A stretch of DNA of 64,000 bases from Viola odorata. Taxonomy: Eukaryota; Streptophyta; Magnoliopsida; Malpighiales; Violaceae. Shown here piece after piece: positions 54,467 through 64,000 of the stretch. The notes beneath the pieces were generated by a model. It worked only from the letters and a program-made list of their open reading frames with translations, was not told the origin of the DNA and ran no database searches. The translations under genes and the position numbers were made by a program. The stretch covers positions 17,262,443-17,326,442 of the forward strand of contig OY829538.1 of the NCBI GenBank assembly GCA_963691705.1. Reading direction: 5' to 3'. Each line of letters opens with the position of its first letter. The stretch's first letter is position 1.

Positions 54467-57400
54467 TCATTCAGGGTCTGGTTTCACGAGTAATCTGCTC
54501 AAGTGATCAGCTACTAGATTCTCCTTACCGCTTTTATCTTTGATCTCTAGGTGGAACTCCTGGAGCAGTAAAATCCATCTGATCAACCTCAGTTTGGCTT
54601 CCTTTTTGACTAGCAAATAGCGTAACGCTGCATGATCAGAGTAAACAACCACTTTAGTTCCCAATAAGTATGCACGGAATTTATCTAAAGCAAAAATTAT
54701 GGCAAATAATTCCTTCTCTGTTGTTGTGTAATTTTTTTGTGCATCGTCAAGCATGCGGGACGCATAATAGATAACGTGTGGATCACGTCCTTCTTTCTGT
54801 CCTAAAACAGCACCAACAGAATTATTAGAAGCATCGCACATAATTTCGAATGGTAAATTCCAGTTTTGAGCTTTAATGATGGGGGCTGTTGTTAATTTTT
54901 CTTGCAATGTGTCAAAAGCAGCCTCACAATCAGAGTCAAATTTAAACTCTGTTTCCTTCTGGAGTAACCTGCAAAGTGGGGCAGCAACCTTCGAAAAATC
55001 TTTAATAAATCTTCTATAAAAACCTGCATGCCCTAAGAAGGAACGAACTTCACGCGCGTTAGTAGGATATGGCAAAGAGTCAATAACATCTATTTTAGCC
55101 TTATCTACTTCTATTCCTTTCTGAGAGACTATGTGTCCTAAAATCAGACCCTGATTAACCATGAAATGACACTTCTCATAGTTTAATACAAGGTTTGTTT
55201 CTAAGCAGCGTTTTAGAATTTTCTCAAGATTTTCTAGACATTCATCGAAAGAATCGGCATAAACAGTAAAATCATCCATAAAAATTTCTATTCTTTTTTC
55301 TATGAATTCAGAGAAAATACTCATCATACACCTTTGGAAAGTTGCAGGTGTGTTGCACAATCCAAAGGGCATGCGTTTATACGCGAAAGTTCTAAATGGA
55401 CATGTAAAAGTAGTTTTATCTTGGTCCTCAGAAGCGACGGGTATTTGGTGAAAACCGGAATACCCGTCAAGACAACAATAGTGAGACTTACCTGACAGTC
55501 GTTCAAGCATTTGATCGATGAAAGGGATAGGAAAATGATCTTTCCTGGTCGCTGAATTGAGTCTCCTGTAATCGATGCATACTCGCCATCCATTTTGTAC
55601 TCGAGTTGGCACTAATTGTCCTTCAGCATTTTCCACTACTGTCATCCCCATCTTCTTTGGGACTACCTGTACTGGACTAACCCAAGTGCTGTCAGATATG
55701 GGATATATCACTCCAGCACTTAAAAGTTTTAATACTTCCTGTTTGACGACGTCCATCATAGGAGGATTAAGTCTCCTTTGCGGCTGTCTCACCGTTTTGC
55801 AGTCTTCTTCTAGGTGGATCTTGTGTGTGCATATGGTAGGTGAAATCCCTTTTATGTCAGCTATAGTCCATCTTATAGCTTCTTTGTTGTCCTTCAAGAC
55901 TCTCAAGAGTCTGTCCTCTTCTAACCGAGATAGTTTGTTTGAGACTATCACTGGCAGGCCTTCTCCCTGGCCTAAGAAACAGTACTTCAAGTGACTGGGC
56001 AGTGGCTTCAATATCAGGTCTGGGGCCTGTAAAACAGAAGGGACTAAAGAATTATTAGTCATAGGTAAATCTATAACTTTCAGATTAACTTCTATTAATT
56101 TGGTTGCATCCAGCTCATATACTACTTCCTCAATCTCTTCCCTGACTTCCACCTTGCTTTCTAGCTCCTCAAGTTTAAAGTAGTCAATGCTTCTTGTGAG
56201 AACGTACTCAAGGGGATATGTATTGTCAATTTCATAAATATCTTCATCATCCAAATCAATGACATTAATAAAATTTAGACAATGTAAATCCTCTGGATAT
56301 CGCATAGCATCGTACATGTTAAAAGAAATTATTTCTCCCATGAATTCTAGAGTTAAACAGCCACCAAAGACATCAATTTTAGCCCGAGCAGTCCTTAAGA
56401 AAGGTCTGCCCAATAATATCTCGGTAGATTTGGTGGTCTGTTCGTTACCCATGTCAACTATATAGAAATCTGCAGGAAAAACAAAGTCATTGACTTGAAC
56501 TAACACATCTTCTACAACACCTACAGGATAAATTATAGATCGATCTGCTAATTGAATCACAAGCCTCGTTTCCTTTAATTCTCCAATGTTCAAGCTGTTA
56601 AAAATTGTCAAAGATAACACATTTATGCCAGCTCCCAGATCACATAAAGCCTTCTCGATCTTCTGTTCTCCAATTTGGCAAGGTATCACGAATGTCCCTC
56701 CGTCTTTACATTTGTTTGGTAGCTTCTTTTGGAAGACTGCTGAAACATTCTCGTTCATGTTTATTCTCTCTACCCCTGCAAGCCTCTTCTTATTAGTGCA
56801 TAGTTCCTTTAAGAATTTTGCATATTTTGGAACCTGTGCTATCATATCTAATAAAGGAACATTAACAGCAACCTTTCGAAATAGATCCAAAATTGCTTTT
56901 TCTTCCTTAACCTTCTTGGTCTTTTCAGACCTGTCAGGGATAGGAAGGCGAATTACCTGGTCCTTCTTGGTGGTAGCTGCTTCAGGAGTAGGGGTTGTAT
57001 GTACTGGAGTTTCTGGAATTACCTCAACTTCTGCTTCAATTTGGTCTGATATAGGTGTATCAGGTTGCTTCTTTCCCAGCCCTGGGGTTTCTGTGCCACT
57101 CCTCAACGTCATTGCTGAGACGTTGTGCTTTGGGTTATCCACTGTTGATGCTGGTAACCTGGCTCCCTGCTCATTGTTGTTTATATTCAATTGTGTAATC
57201 TGTTTCTCTACATTCGAAAGAGATGCTTGAGTTGCTTTCATAAACTGGCTAAGAGTTTCCTTTATTCCATCCACTGTTGTTGCTAGTGGCTGTTGTGGAA
57301 TGGGGTTTTGGGGAGCGTTGGGTTTGGGCACGAAATTTTGTAAGTTCATGGGAGGAGGAGGCATTTGATTTGGGTAGGATTGGTTCTGGCTATAGTTTGG

Positions 57401-58147
57401 CTGAACTATGGTGTTGGAATTCGTATTTTCCTTCCAACCTGGGTTGTTATTATATTGATTAGGATTGAACCTTGGCTTGTGAGGCGGGTACCTTCCATAC
57501 TGTTGATTGTACTGATTTGCTGCACTGACTTCTTCGGGTGTTCCAGTAACTAGTAAGCATTGATCCGAAGAATGTCCTTGCTGGCAGCATAAACTGAATG
57601 AGAAGGGTTGAATTTGTTGTACCTGAACTTGTTGACCTGCTTGGAGATTATCTAAACGGTTAGAAATCTCAGTAAATTTTTGCTCAAAGAAAGATACATT
57701 ACCTGTACTCGTGCCTCTGTCAGCTGGTCCATTTTGGTAGCAATTTTCTGCTAGTGTCTGGAGTAGATTGTTGGCTTTTGTCAAAGTGCAATCCTGAAGG
57801 GCACCTCCTGCTGCTCCATCTAACATCACCTTATCTCTGTGGATCATACCATCGTAGAAATACTGGATAAGATTTTGGTCTGAGACTCCATGATTCGGAC
57901 AAATCTCCTGTAGGTCCTTATACCGTTGGTAATATTCTCCAAAATCTTCGCTCAGATCCTGATGAATTGATACGATGTTCTTTCTGGCATTCCCTGCCTT
58001 GGTGGAAGACCAATATTTATTGAGGAACACGGTCAACATTTGGGGCCATGTTGTGATGGAGTTGTGTTGCAAGCTCAGGAACCAATTCCTAGCCTTGTCT
58101 TCAAGAGTCCAAGGGAAAGCTCTAAGTTTGGCTCTGTTGATATCCAC
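54467..58147 (-). CDS. gag-pol: Element K gag-protease-RT-RNase H open segment
   Basis: An unbroken 1226-codon stretch. Capsid: RNWFLSLQHNSITTWPQML, NLIQYFYDGM. A degenerate zinc finger, CCQQGHSSDQC, lies near residue 190, then a Gln/Asn/Pro-rich region and SAMTLRSGTETP near 345. Protease: CDLGAGINVLSLTIF near 502 and LLGRPFLRTARAKIDV. RT: WTIADIKGISPTICTHKI, WRVCIDYRRLNSATRKDHFP, FGLCNTPATFQRCM and FMDDF near 957. RNase H: IMCDASNNSVGAVLGQ near 1102 and [10 protein letters not shown] at the end. The ORF continues upstream to the ATG at 58612 past two stops and downstream past TGA 54469. It is the best-preserved coding stretch in the window. Confidence 0.9.
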   Translation of the reverse strand: MDINRAKLRAFPWTLEDKARNWFLSLQHNSITTWPQMLTVFLNKYWSSTKAGNARKNIVSIHQDLSEDFGEYYQRYKDLQEICPNHGVSDQNLIQYFYDGMIHRDKVMLDGAAGGALQDCTLTKANNLLQTLAENCYQNGPADRGTSTGNVSFFEQKFTEISNRLDNLQAGQQVQVQQIQPFSFSLCCQQGHSSDQCLLVTGTPEEVSAANQYNQQYGRYPPHKPRFNPNQYNNNPGWKENTNSNTIVQPNYSQNQSYPNQMPPPPMNLQNFVPKPNAPQNPIPQQPLATTVDGIKETLSQFMKATQASLSNVEKQITQLNINNNEQGARLPASTVDNPKHNVSAMTLRSGTETPGLGKKQPDTPISDQIEAEVEVIPETPVHTTPTPEAATTKKDQVIRLPIPDRSEKTKKVKEEKAILDLFRKVAVNVPLLDMIAQVPKYAKFLKELCTNKKRLAGVERINMNENVSAVFQKKLPNKCKDGGTFVIPCQIGEQKIEKALCDLGAGINVLSLTIFNSLNIGELKETRLVIQLADRSIIYPVGVVEDVLVQVNDFVFPADFYIVDMGNEQTTKSTEILLGRPFLRTARAKIDVFGGCLTLEFMGEIISFNMYDAMRYPEDLHCLNFINVIDLDDEDIYEIDNTYPLEYVLTRSIDYFKLEELESKVEVREEIEEVVYELDATKLIEVNLKVIDLPMTNNSLVPSVLQAPDLILKPLPSHLKYCFLGQGEGLPVIVSNKLSRLEEDRLLRVLKDNKEAIRWTIADIKGISPTICTHKIHLEEDCKTVRQPQRRLNPPMMDVVKQEVLKLLSAGVIYPISDSTWVSPVQVVPKKMGMTVVENAEGQLVPTRVQNGWRVCIDYRRLNSATRKDHFPIPFIDQMLERLSGKSHYCCLDGYSGFHQIPVASEDQDKTTFTCPFRTFAYKRMPFGLCNTPATFQRCMMSIFSEFIEKRIEIFMDDFTVYADSFDECLENLEKILKRCLETNLVLNYEKCHFMVNQGLILGHIVSQKGIEVDKAKIDVIDSLPYPTNAREVRSFLGHAGFYRRFIKDFSKVAAPLCRLLQKETEFKFDSDCEAAFDTLQEKLTTAPIIKAQNWNLPFEIMCDASNNSVGAVLGQKEGRDPHVIYYASRMLDDAQKNYTTTEKELFAIIFALDKFRAYLLGTKVVVYSDHAALRYLLVKKEAKLRLIRWILLLQEFHLEIKDKSGKENLVADHLSRLLVKPDPE

Positions 58148-58612
58148 CCTAGGTGGTTTGAGTGTTTCACACTCCCAATGGAGGCTTTGAAGGTGTTTAA
58201 ATGGATTCTAACTCGGCAGGCCATAGAATTTCTTAAGGTTGTGAATAGTATTGGGTTTCAAATTCCAATCATTTTCAGCTGGTGGGTACTGGATACAGAA
58301 ATAGGTATCAAGTAGTGGTCCATCATTATGATGCTGCCTAAGAGTCTATTTAGGTGGTGGTGGTGGTGGTGGAACATTGTTTTCTTGATCTGGATTGGGG
58401 TTTTCCATTTCTGGTTGGTCTGGGACAGGGTTGTTTCTAGGTGCAAATGATGAACCTTCTCCCTGGTCTGGGATAGGGTTGAACGAGTGCGATTGCTCAG
58501 AGCTGACTTCTGGCTCAGACCTCTGTCTCTTGGTGCGCTTCCGATATTGTGTTTCCTCACGTGTAATTTCTGGGTTGTATTGGATTAATGGCTCACCTGA
58601 AGACCTGGTCAT
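58148..58612 (-). pseudogene. gag: Element K gag N-terminus
   Basis: The ATG at 58612 (MTRSSGEPLIQYNP) is in frame with the long ORF. TAG at 58348 and TAG at 58210 interrupt it. Between them the sequence reads DGPLLDTYFCIQYPP, and after the second stop FKHLQSLHWECETLKPPRVD, matching gag. A Pro run (PPPPPPPK) precedes the first stop. MTRxS is also how gag of J begins. Confidence 0.8.
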
Positions 58613-58646
58613 AAACAAACAAAGAAAATTATTTAATACCGTTGAA

Positions 58647-58664
58647 TCCTCGGCAACGGCGCCA
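58647..58664 (-). promoter_or_regulatory. Primer-binding site of element K
   Basis: On the minus strand TGGCGCCGTTGCCGAGGA follows the 5' LTR after a few bases (aaacttt). It matches the Athila tRNA-Asp site with one change. Confidence 0.87.
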
Positions 58665-58669
58665 AAAGT

Positions 58670-60006
58670 TTATGGGTGCCGAGACCGTCAAAATAAATCA
58701 AGTTACAATTTACCATGCACGTATATAATTCAATTGCAGTATGTGGTAAAAGGATCGTTCCTCAGAGATTCGGTGGATAAAAATCAATTCTTTGTATTAA
58801 TTTAAAAGAGTGGTAAATACCAATATGAGTTGTTGGTTGGTTGCAAACAATTTAGATTGACAGAAATAAACAAAACAGAAAACGCAGTTGATAAGGGCTT
58901 CCCAGTAAGGACTTCTTATAGCTCATGATTCGAATAGATTGATCATAGATGCAAGAGTATTAAACACTAGACTTATAGGAAGGCTATAGAGACTAGGTAT
59001 TGGTCACCTAGATCTCCTACTTTCCTCCTACACAAGACTTCCAAAGAGACACTCTATAGGATTTAATCAGGGCAATTGATAGACGCAGGGAAAGACCTAA
59101 TCCCCAGCCTGGGATAGAGAATCGTGTCTATCCTATAAACCAGATCTGATCCTTCTTCTAGCTGTCACCAGCTAGTTGCCTTCGTATTTCTCTTGGCAAT
59201 GTAGACTCCAAAGTCGCCAGAAAAGACTGTAATCGTCCAAACCTTATGTGAAGTTGATCAGACTTTACTAAGAACAGGGGCAATTTATCATGCAAACAAG
59301 AAGGATAAGAATACAAGTATAGAGTGTGTGAAGAGTGATTTGATCTCACAACCTAGGAATCATGGCTTTGAATCCTTACTAAGAAGAAGGCGTTTAGCCT
59401 ATAATCGACATAACAATAATAATAATAAATAGACGAACATAAATTGAATCCGAATTATATTGAAAATAAGAGAATAGTTTAAGCTGCAACAATGGTAGAA
59501 AAATCCAAGCGAGAAGAGATACCTCTCTTCTACTCAGCGGCAGCTTTAAATAACAAAACCTATCTCTGGTTTAAAATTCAAAAGACGAAGAGAAGATAGA
59601 TATCTAATCTTGCGGGATAGTTTGTTTAAATACAAAAAGAGAATCGATCATACTAATCGATTAGGGAGTTCTATTCACAGTTGAACTTCTCTCCTCCTGG
59701 AAGACTGCAGCTATCAAGGTGTTTTCGCTCACGGCCCACTTATAAATCTCGCAACCCAGCTAGCTCATTAAGGTAGTTGACTCGGGTCAACGCTTCCAGT
59801 TTCTTGGCTTATCCCAGGCCTGGGATCATCTTGTTCTTTGATTAGCAAAACAGCTCTGATATAGGTCTTTTCTACTCCTTTTGAATAATTCTGCTTCTCA
59901 ACAGCATATCTGCAAAAAAGGGGAGAAAAGCCATCATTTAGCAGTATCATCATCCCAAAACATAAGTGAATGGATGATGAAAAGATGACATTTTAACGCT
60001 CTATCA
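58670..60006 (-). repeat. 5' LTR of element K (1337 bp)
   Basis: Same as 47976-49372 except for two deletions and scattered substitutions. On the plus strand its left end reads TTATGGG where the other copy has TGATGGG. The palindrome ATCCCAGGCCTGGGAT is repeated at 59811-59826. Confidence 0.9.
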
Positions 60007-60817
60007 AAGAGAAAGGAAAAGCAAAGGAGTCCAGTCCCAGGAAGTCTAAACGAAAAGCTGAATCATCACCAACGCCTAAATCAGCAAAATCTCGCGCCAC
60101 CACACCCACGCCATCTTCAGTTCAGAGCTGACCGGCGATGAAAATGCTGAGTTCAGCCCTAAATCTTCCAAGGGGCACGAGATTTCTGACCCTGCCCTCA
60201 GGATCCTGCATCGATTTCTGGCCCTTACCTTCGCAGGTAAGTTCACCTCATTTGGCCAGTTGTCGATGCAAGAACTATTTTTCTTGTGGTGTATGATGCA
60301 TGAGGTTAAGCTTAATCTAGGGTTTTGGTTTGCTACTATTGTTGCAAGTGTCCAAAGCATATCTCGCAGTCCTGTTATGGGATCGTTAATCACTTGTATT
60401 GCCATAAAATTGCATAATTTAGATTTATCTTCCAGCAACCTGTCTGCACCACATGACTTTAAAATGCTAGACCCCAAAACCCTCGACAGGACGGGGCATT
60501 TGTGCATCTCACAGCGTGTCTTGAGGTTTAGTGCAGGTTGTACATCGGTGAAAGAGCAAGCTTTTGGCACTAAACATGGAGGAAACTTCACATATCCGAA
60601 TCCTGCCCAGAACGAACTTCCAGGCCAAACCACTTCCTCCCCAGACGCTCCAGCCAATCCTGCTCAAGACGAACCACCTCCCCCTCCAGCTGCCCAGGAT
60701 GCTCGTCCTACCCTCCTTGCTGCCACAACAAAGACCAACACCCTTCTTCAATCCATTCTGAAGCAACTACAAGACCAGACGACGGAAGTTACAAGGCGAA
60801 ACCTTCCGCCTTTGTAG
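60007..60817 (+). pseudogene. Element J downstream ORF, second part
   Basis: It continues the split ORF: EKGKAKESSPRKSKRKAESS with a stop near 60127. From 60196 the folded-domain end follows (PALRILHRFLALTFAGKF, SMQELFFLWCMMHEVKLNLG, MGSLITCIAIKLHNLDLSSS, HDFKMLDPKTLDRTGHLC), then a Pro-rich tail (EPPPPPAAQD) and LLQSILKQLQDQ before TAG 60815. Compared with the ORF in K, about 200 residues of the domain (GWLNF to the segment before the RIIHRFLA block) are missing. No known enzyme motif. Confidence 0.72.
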
Positions 60818-62349
60818 TAGCCCTGACTGCACACCATAGCCCAAGGGCACTCCAAAACATTCTCCTATCCCTTCCTCCTCCTCCCTGAACTCTTTTTATA
60901 ATCTGAACTCCTTTTTTGTTTGTGCGCCTCCATCGCATTGAGGACAATGCGAAGCCTCAGTATAGGGGAGGATTCCTTCTGTTTCATTTATTTTCTTTTA
61001 TTTAGTTTATTCCCTTTGCCTAGCTTTATTAGACTGCATGATTTTGAAAGCCCTCATGATTTTGAAACTCTATTTTGCTTATTCCATGCTGCCCAGTTTT
61101 AAAAACCCCTTGCATGGACACACTTTTGACTTATGAGCACATAGAAATGAATTGCCTTTCATGTTGGTCTTGCCCTAGATCTTGCATACTTTGTCTGCTA
61201 GCCTTTATAACCTGCATCTTGCCCTAAACATCAGCAATCATTTTTAGCACCTTGTGAGCATTTGAGACTAAACAGTTATATTTATCATGTGTGATTCAAT
61301 GCTTGGCTAGGCACCAACTAGGTTTGCATGATACCCCTGGGTATAGGCACCATCAGTCTTAGGAAAGCAACAAAAAGACGGGGGGAAAAAAACTTTGCAT
61401 CTCTGTTTTCTTTCCTTTTCTTTCTATCATTTCTCTTTTTCTTCATCTCACCCTCGACACCCTATTTCATCTCACCCCCGACATCTTCTCATTTCCTTCT
61501 CATTTCTCTCTTCCTTAACCACTTGTTCTCACTTTCCTTGATCCTTTTTCCTTGGCAGGTGAGCAGTATTTGTTAGAGGTGGCGGGCTAGATGAGCAGCA
61601 AATCCTAAGTGTGAGGGAGACCGAGAAGAAAGTATAAATGCTGAAGCGGAGCTAGGGCAAAATCATCAAGCTAATCAAAAAGGAAATCAAGCCCTAGCTG
61701 AAGTAAGTCATCAAATTCGTGCCCCACTTTCATCTTCAAAAAAAAAAAAAAATGGTTTTATCTACTCTCAAAATAAAAGAGAGAGAGAGAGAGGGGGCAA
61801 AAGCATGAACCAAAAGATAGAAGTTTTCCCAACATGGTTCCCAAGAAAAGAACCCCCCCCCCCCCAGCAGAAGAATTTCGTCTAGCCCTCGACTGTCTGC
61901 CCTTGACGGATACTATCTCACTGCTTCGTCTCCTTCCTAACCAAGGAATCCTTCCAAGTTTTTCATTCTATTCTCCTATTCTTTTTCTTCCCCTTTTGCT
62001 CTCCTTATTTTCTTTCTTTCTTTCCCTTTTATGTTCTTCTTCTCTCTACGCCTCTTTCCTTTCGTTCCTTTTTCATTATGCAAAGTTCATTTCTGATTGT
62101 TGATTGCCTAAGCATGTGGATTTTAACTCGGGTTGATGTGCAAACTGTGTTGTGTGTTTTGTTAATTTGCATACTTGAGTGATTAAACACCTAGCCTCGT
62201 TGAGTGTGAGTGTAAACACTTTCCCCGGTGAGGATTACTGATGTCTAGGTCTGATGTGGTAAAGTTTCCTCATTAAGGTCGTTATTCTAATGAGTTAATG
62301 CAGGGTTATCTAGGCAGAGTATGTCTTGACATGGTCAGGGCTGGTTGTT
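60818..62349 (+). other. 3' UTR of element J
   Basis: 'cattgaggacaatgcgaag' follows the ORF as in G. A poly-A run lies at 61740, a (GA)n run near 61782 and a run of C near 61853. The conserved module is at 62079-62315. The sequence before the LTR (tcagggctggttgtt) is a poor purine tract. Confidence 0.65.
62079..62315 (+). ncRNA. Conserved 3'-UTR module, copy in element J
   Basis: About 237 bp aligned with G and F: tgcaaagttc, actcgggttg, gagtgtgagtgtaaacact and ggtgaggattact. Stem ctcatta (62269-62275) pairs with taatgag (62288-62294) around aggtcgttattc. The distance from aaag to tgcag is 34 bases, as in the other two copies. Confidence 0.6.
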
Positions 62350-63683
62350 TGATTTGTTAATTCGTGCGCTATATTTGGGTATATATTCACCCAGCTCAGT
62401 AGAGAATATTCTCCTCAAGGACGCACCTCCTTCCTTCCTTCCCAGCCAGCTGGCCCATTTTGTCCCCTAGTGGGGTTGTTAGGGTATATATTCACCCTTA
62501 GTCTTTAGGGTTAAACGGAAGGGGGGGGGTTCCTTTTTTTTCTTTGTAAAAGAGCATTTTCTAAATTTTTAGGGTTTGGCAATCATTGTAGCCGCCTCTC
62601 AACATTGGGATCTGTTCTTTATTTTACTTTTCCAAAAATCGGAGCCCGAAGCTCCGGCCGGTTTTAATTTAATTTCCATTTTCATCTTCATCTCTTCTCC
62701 ATTTATGTGGCTTTCTCTGTCCATTTTGTGTATGATTTTTAATGAGTGGCTAAGTCTTTCAGTCTTGGCAGGGGTGTTTTAAGGATTGCAAGAGGATAGT
62801 TGGGAGGTCAAATTGTTCTTAAAACGTTTTCATTATTGTATCCGCTTTCTTGCCATTTCATTATTCATGCGAGGTTTGTTGGTAGTTTGATCATCTACTA
62901 GCATGCTTCTCATAAATATTGTCATTTTCATGGTAATAACTAACGTGAGGCCATGGAATAGAGTAGGCACCTAGTCCAGAGTCACCATGTCGTTTGGTCC
63001 AATCTGGCTAGGGCAAGAAACCAGTTAGGGCAGACTTCTTAGTGTCTAGCCCTAGACGTGTCTTCTCTCCACTTCACGAGCCTGCGTGTATGACCCATAA
63101 GCGTACCTTGGGCGGAGTGTCACGGCCACTCCCATAAGCGTACCTTGGGAGTGACTTCTCTTGAGAAGAGAAGCAGGGGGTCCACGTGAAAACAGGATTC
63201 CTATAGCACGTCTATGGCATGAAAATAATCTATCCTTGCACCAATGACCGACTAGACCTCGACACAATCCCCCGTCCACCCCTTGCCAAGATTTACCCCT
63301 TTACTTGATCTATCATCTTTACTTACTTTGTTATTACCTTTATTGCACCTGTTAGTCTTTACCATTTTTATTGTTATTCTCCTGCTTTATTTTTGTTCCC
63401 TTTTTATTTAATTATTCAGTTTGTCTTTCATTATTTATATTTGTATTTCCATTTTCTGTCTCAATATCAACTGTCATCGAAGGTTAGACCCCCCCCCCCC
63501 CCCACAGATTTACTTATCTGTCTAGTGCATTCTTATCCTCGTCATACATCTAGGGCAAGCAAATCTAGTTTCTTCATTTCCCTATGGTTCAACCCTGACT
63601 TGCCGCTATTTACATTAATTTATGCATCTAGCCTATCAGGATATATAAAAATTATATTTGATCACGTTATCGACAACGCATCA
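62350..63683 (+). repeat. 3' LTR of element J (1334 bp)
   Basis: It runs from TGATTTGTTAATTCG to CAACGCATCA. The second half matches the 5' LTR. It contains two CATAAGCGTACCTTGG copies (near 63092 and 63132), a run of 9 G near 62522 and a run of about 16 C near 63489. Confidence 0.88.
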
Positions 63684-64000
63684 CTTAACACCAGGGTTTG
63701 CAAGAGGAACATCTAAAATTGTTTTTTCATGACCTTAATTAATCAATGCCCTAGTTACATGGACTGCCAGTTTATTAAATTCTTGCAATGTGTGCTGAGT
63801 CTTTTTACTTACTATTGTATGATTGCCTGTGTTCTTTTTCCACCACCTTGCCCTCATCTCAGATGGAGTTGGTGGTTCGGCACCATCTCCCACTTGTCTT
63901 GAGGCAAAATTCTAGTTGTCGGTGTCGTGCTAACTCCTTTAGGGCCAAAGCTTAGTAACTTTGTTGGTGTGCGTGAGCATGCATCTTTATTTTCCTCTAA
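63684..64000. other. Unassigned sequence right of element J
   Basis: I recognise no gene or transposon feature in these 317 bp. With the left end of J truncated, no target duplication can be tested. Confidence 0.5.

Larger units (their letters stand above)
47976..60006 (-). mobile_element. Element K: nearly full-length Athila-like element
   Basis: Both LTRs (5' LTR 58670-60006, 3' LTR 47976-49372), tRNA-Asp primer site, gag-pol, integrase, a 675-codon downstream ORF and a purine tract are present in order on the minus strand. The flanks aggag (47971-47975) and aagag (60007-60011) match at 4 of 5 positions, a decayed target duplication. The downstream ORF of J reads on across the insertion, confirming the edges. 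Confidence 0.9.
40862..63683 (+). mobile_element. Element J: Athila-like element, interrupted by element K
   Basis: It has a 5'-truncated 5' LTR (40862-41519), tRNA-Asp-type primer site, gag, protease, RT, RNase H, integrase, a downstream ORF (47479-47975 plus 60007-60817), 3' UTR and 3' LTR (62350-63683). Element K (47976-60006) splits the downstream ORF. RT FMDDF and the TLRSG gag motif are Athila-type. The coding region has many stops and several frameshifts. Confidence 0.87.

Noticed and set aside
55575..57230. Plus-strand ORFs opposite gag-pol of K
   Set aside because: They are reverse-frame shadows of a well-supported 1226-codon ORF.

Overview
This window looks like a transposon-dense, probably pericentromeric or intergenic block of a flowering-plant nuclear genome, most likely a eudicot. 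I see no bacterial gene, tRNA, rRNA or CRISPR array. Nearly all of it is LTR retrotransposons of the Ty3/gypsy superfamily, inserted into one another. They belong to three groups: one CRM-type chromovirus, several Tat/Ogre-like elements and three Athila-like elements. Most coding regions are dead, mainly through single-base stop codons and a few frameshifts.

Layout. (A) A minus-strand Tat/Ogre-like element occupies 6585-9317 (5' LTR 6613-9317 and its primer-binding site) and 1-469 (start of its internal region). (B) A complete CRM-type chromovirus at 470-6584 splits it, flanked by a perfect 5-bp target duplication. (C) A second, cut-off LTR of a related family (9318-10904) abuts A. C breaks the integrase of (D), a minus-strand Tat element at 10905-16786 with gag, protease, RT, two RNase H domains and half an integrase. 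(E) 16787 to about 18720 is the 3' end of another Tat element, with an antisense accessory ORF and an LTR. (F) A plus-strand Ogre-like Tat element runs from about 18790 to 36150 (ORF1, gag, damaged pol, long repeat-rich 3' UTR, 3' LTR 33449-36150). It is interrupted by (G), an internally deleted Athila-like element at 21716-28638 whose only long ORF is an unbroken 595-codon gag/protease/integrase-tail fusion. (H) 36151-37353 is another LTR end. (I) 37354-40860 is the only stretch that looks like host sequence. It carries one plausible non-transposon gene (38598-39644), a coiled-coil protein resembling the WEB/PMI2 chloroplast-movement family. (J) A plus-strand Athila-like element spans 40862-63683. 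Its third ORF is split by (K), a minus-strand Athila-like element at 47976-60006 with both LTRs.

How the parts work together. Each autonomous family shows the expected order: LTR, primer-binding site, gag, protease, RT, RNase H, integrase, purine tract, LTR. Tat members add a second RNase H, an ORF1 or an antisense ORF. Athila members add an ORF downstream of integrase.

The most unexpected signal is non-coding. F (Tat) and G and J (Athila) share a module of about 240 bp in the 3' UTR. It contains a hairpin whose stem sequence differs between copies while pairing and spacing are kept. This looks like a conserved RNA structure, and I do not recognise it as described. All alignments here were made by eye.
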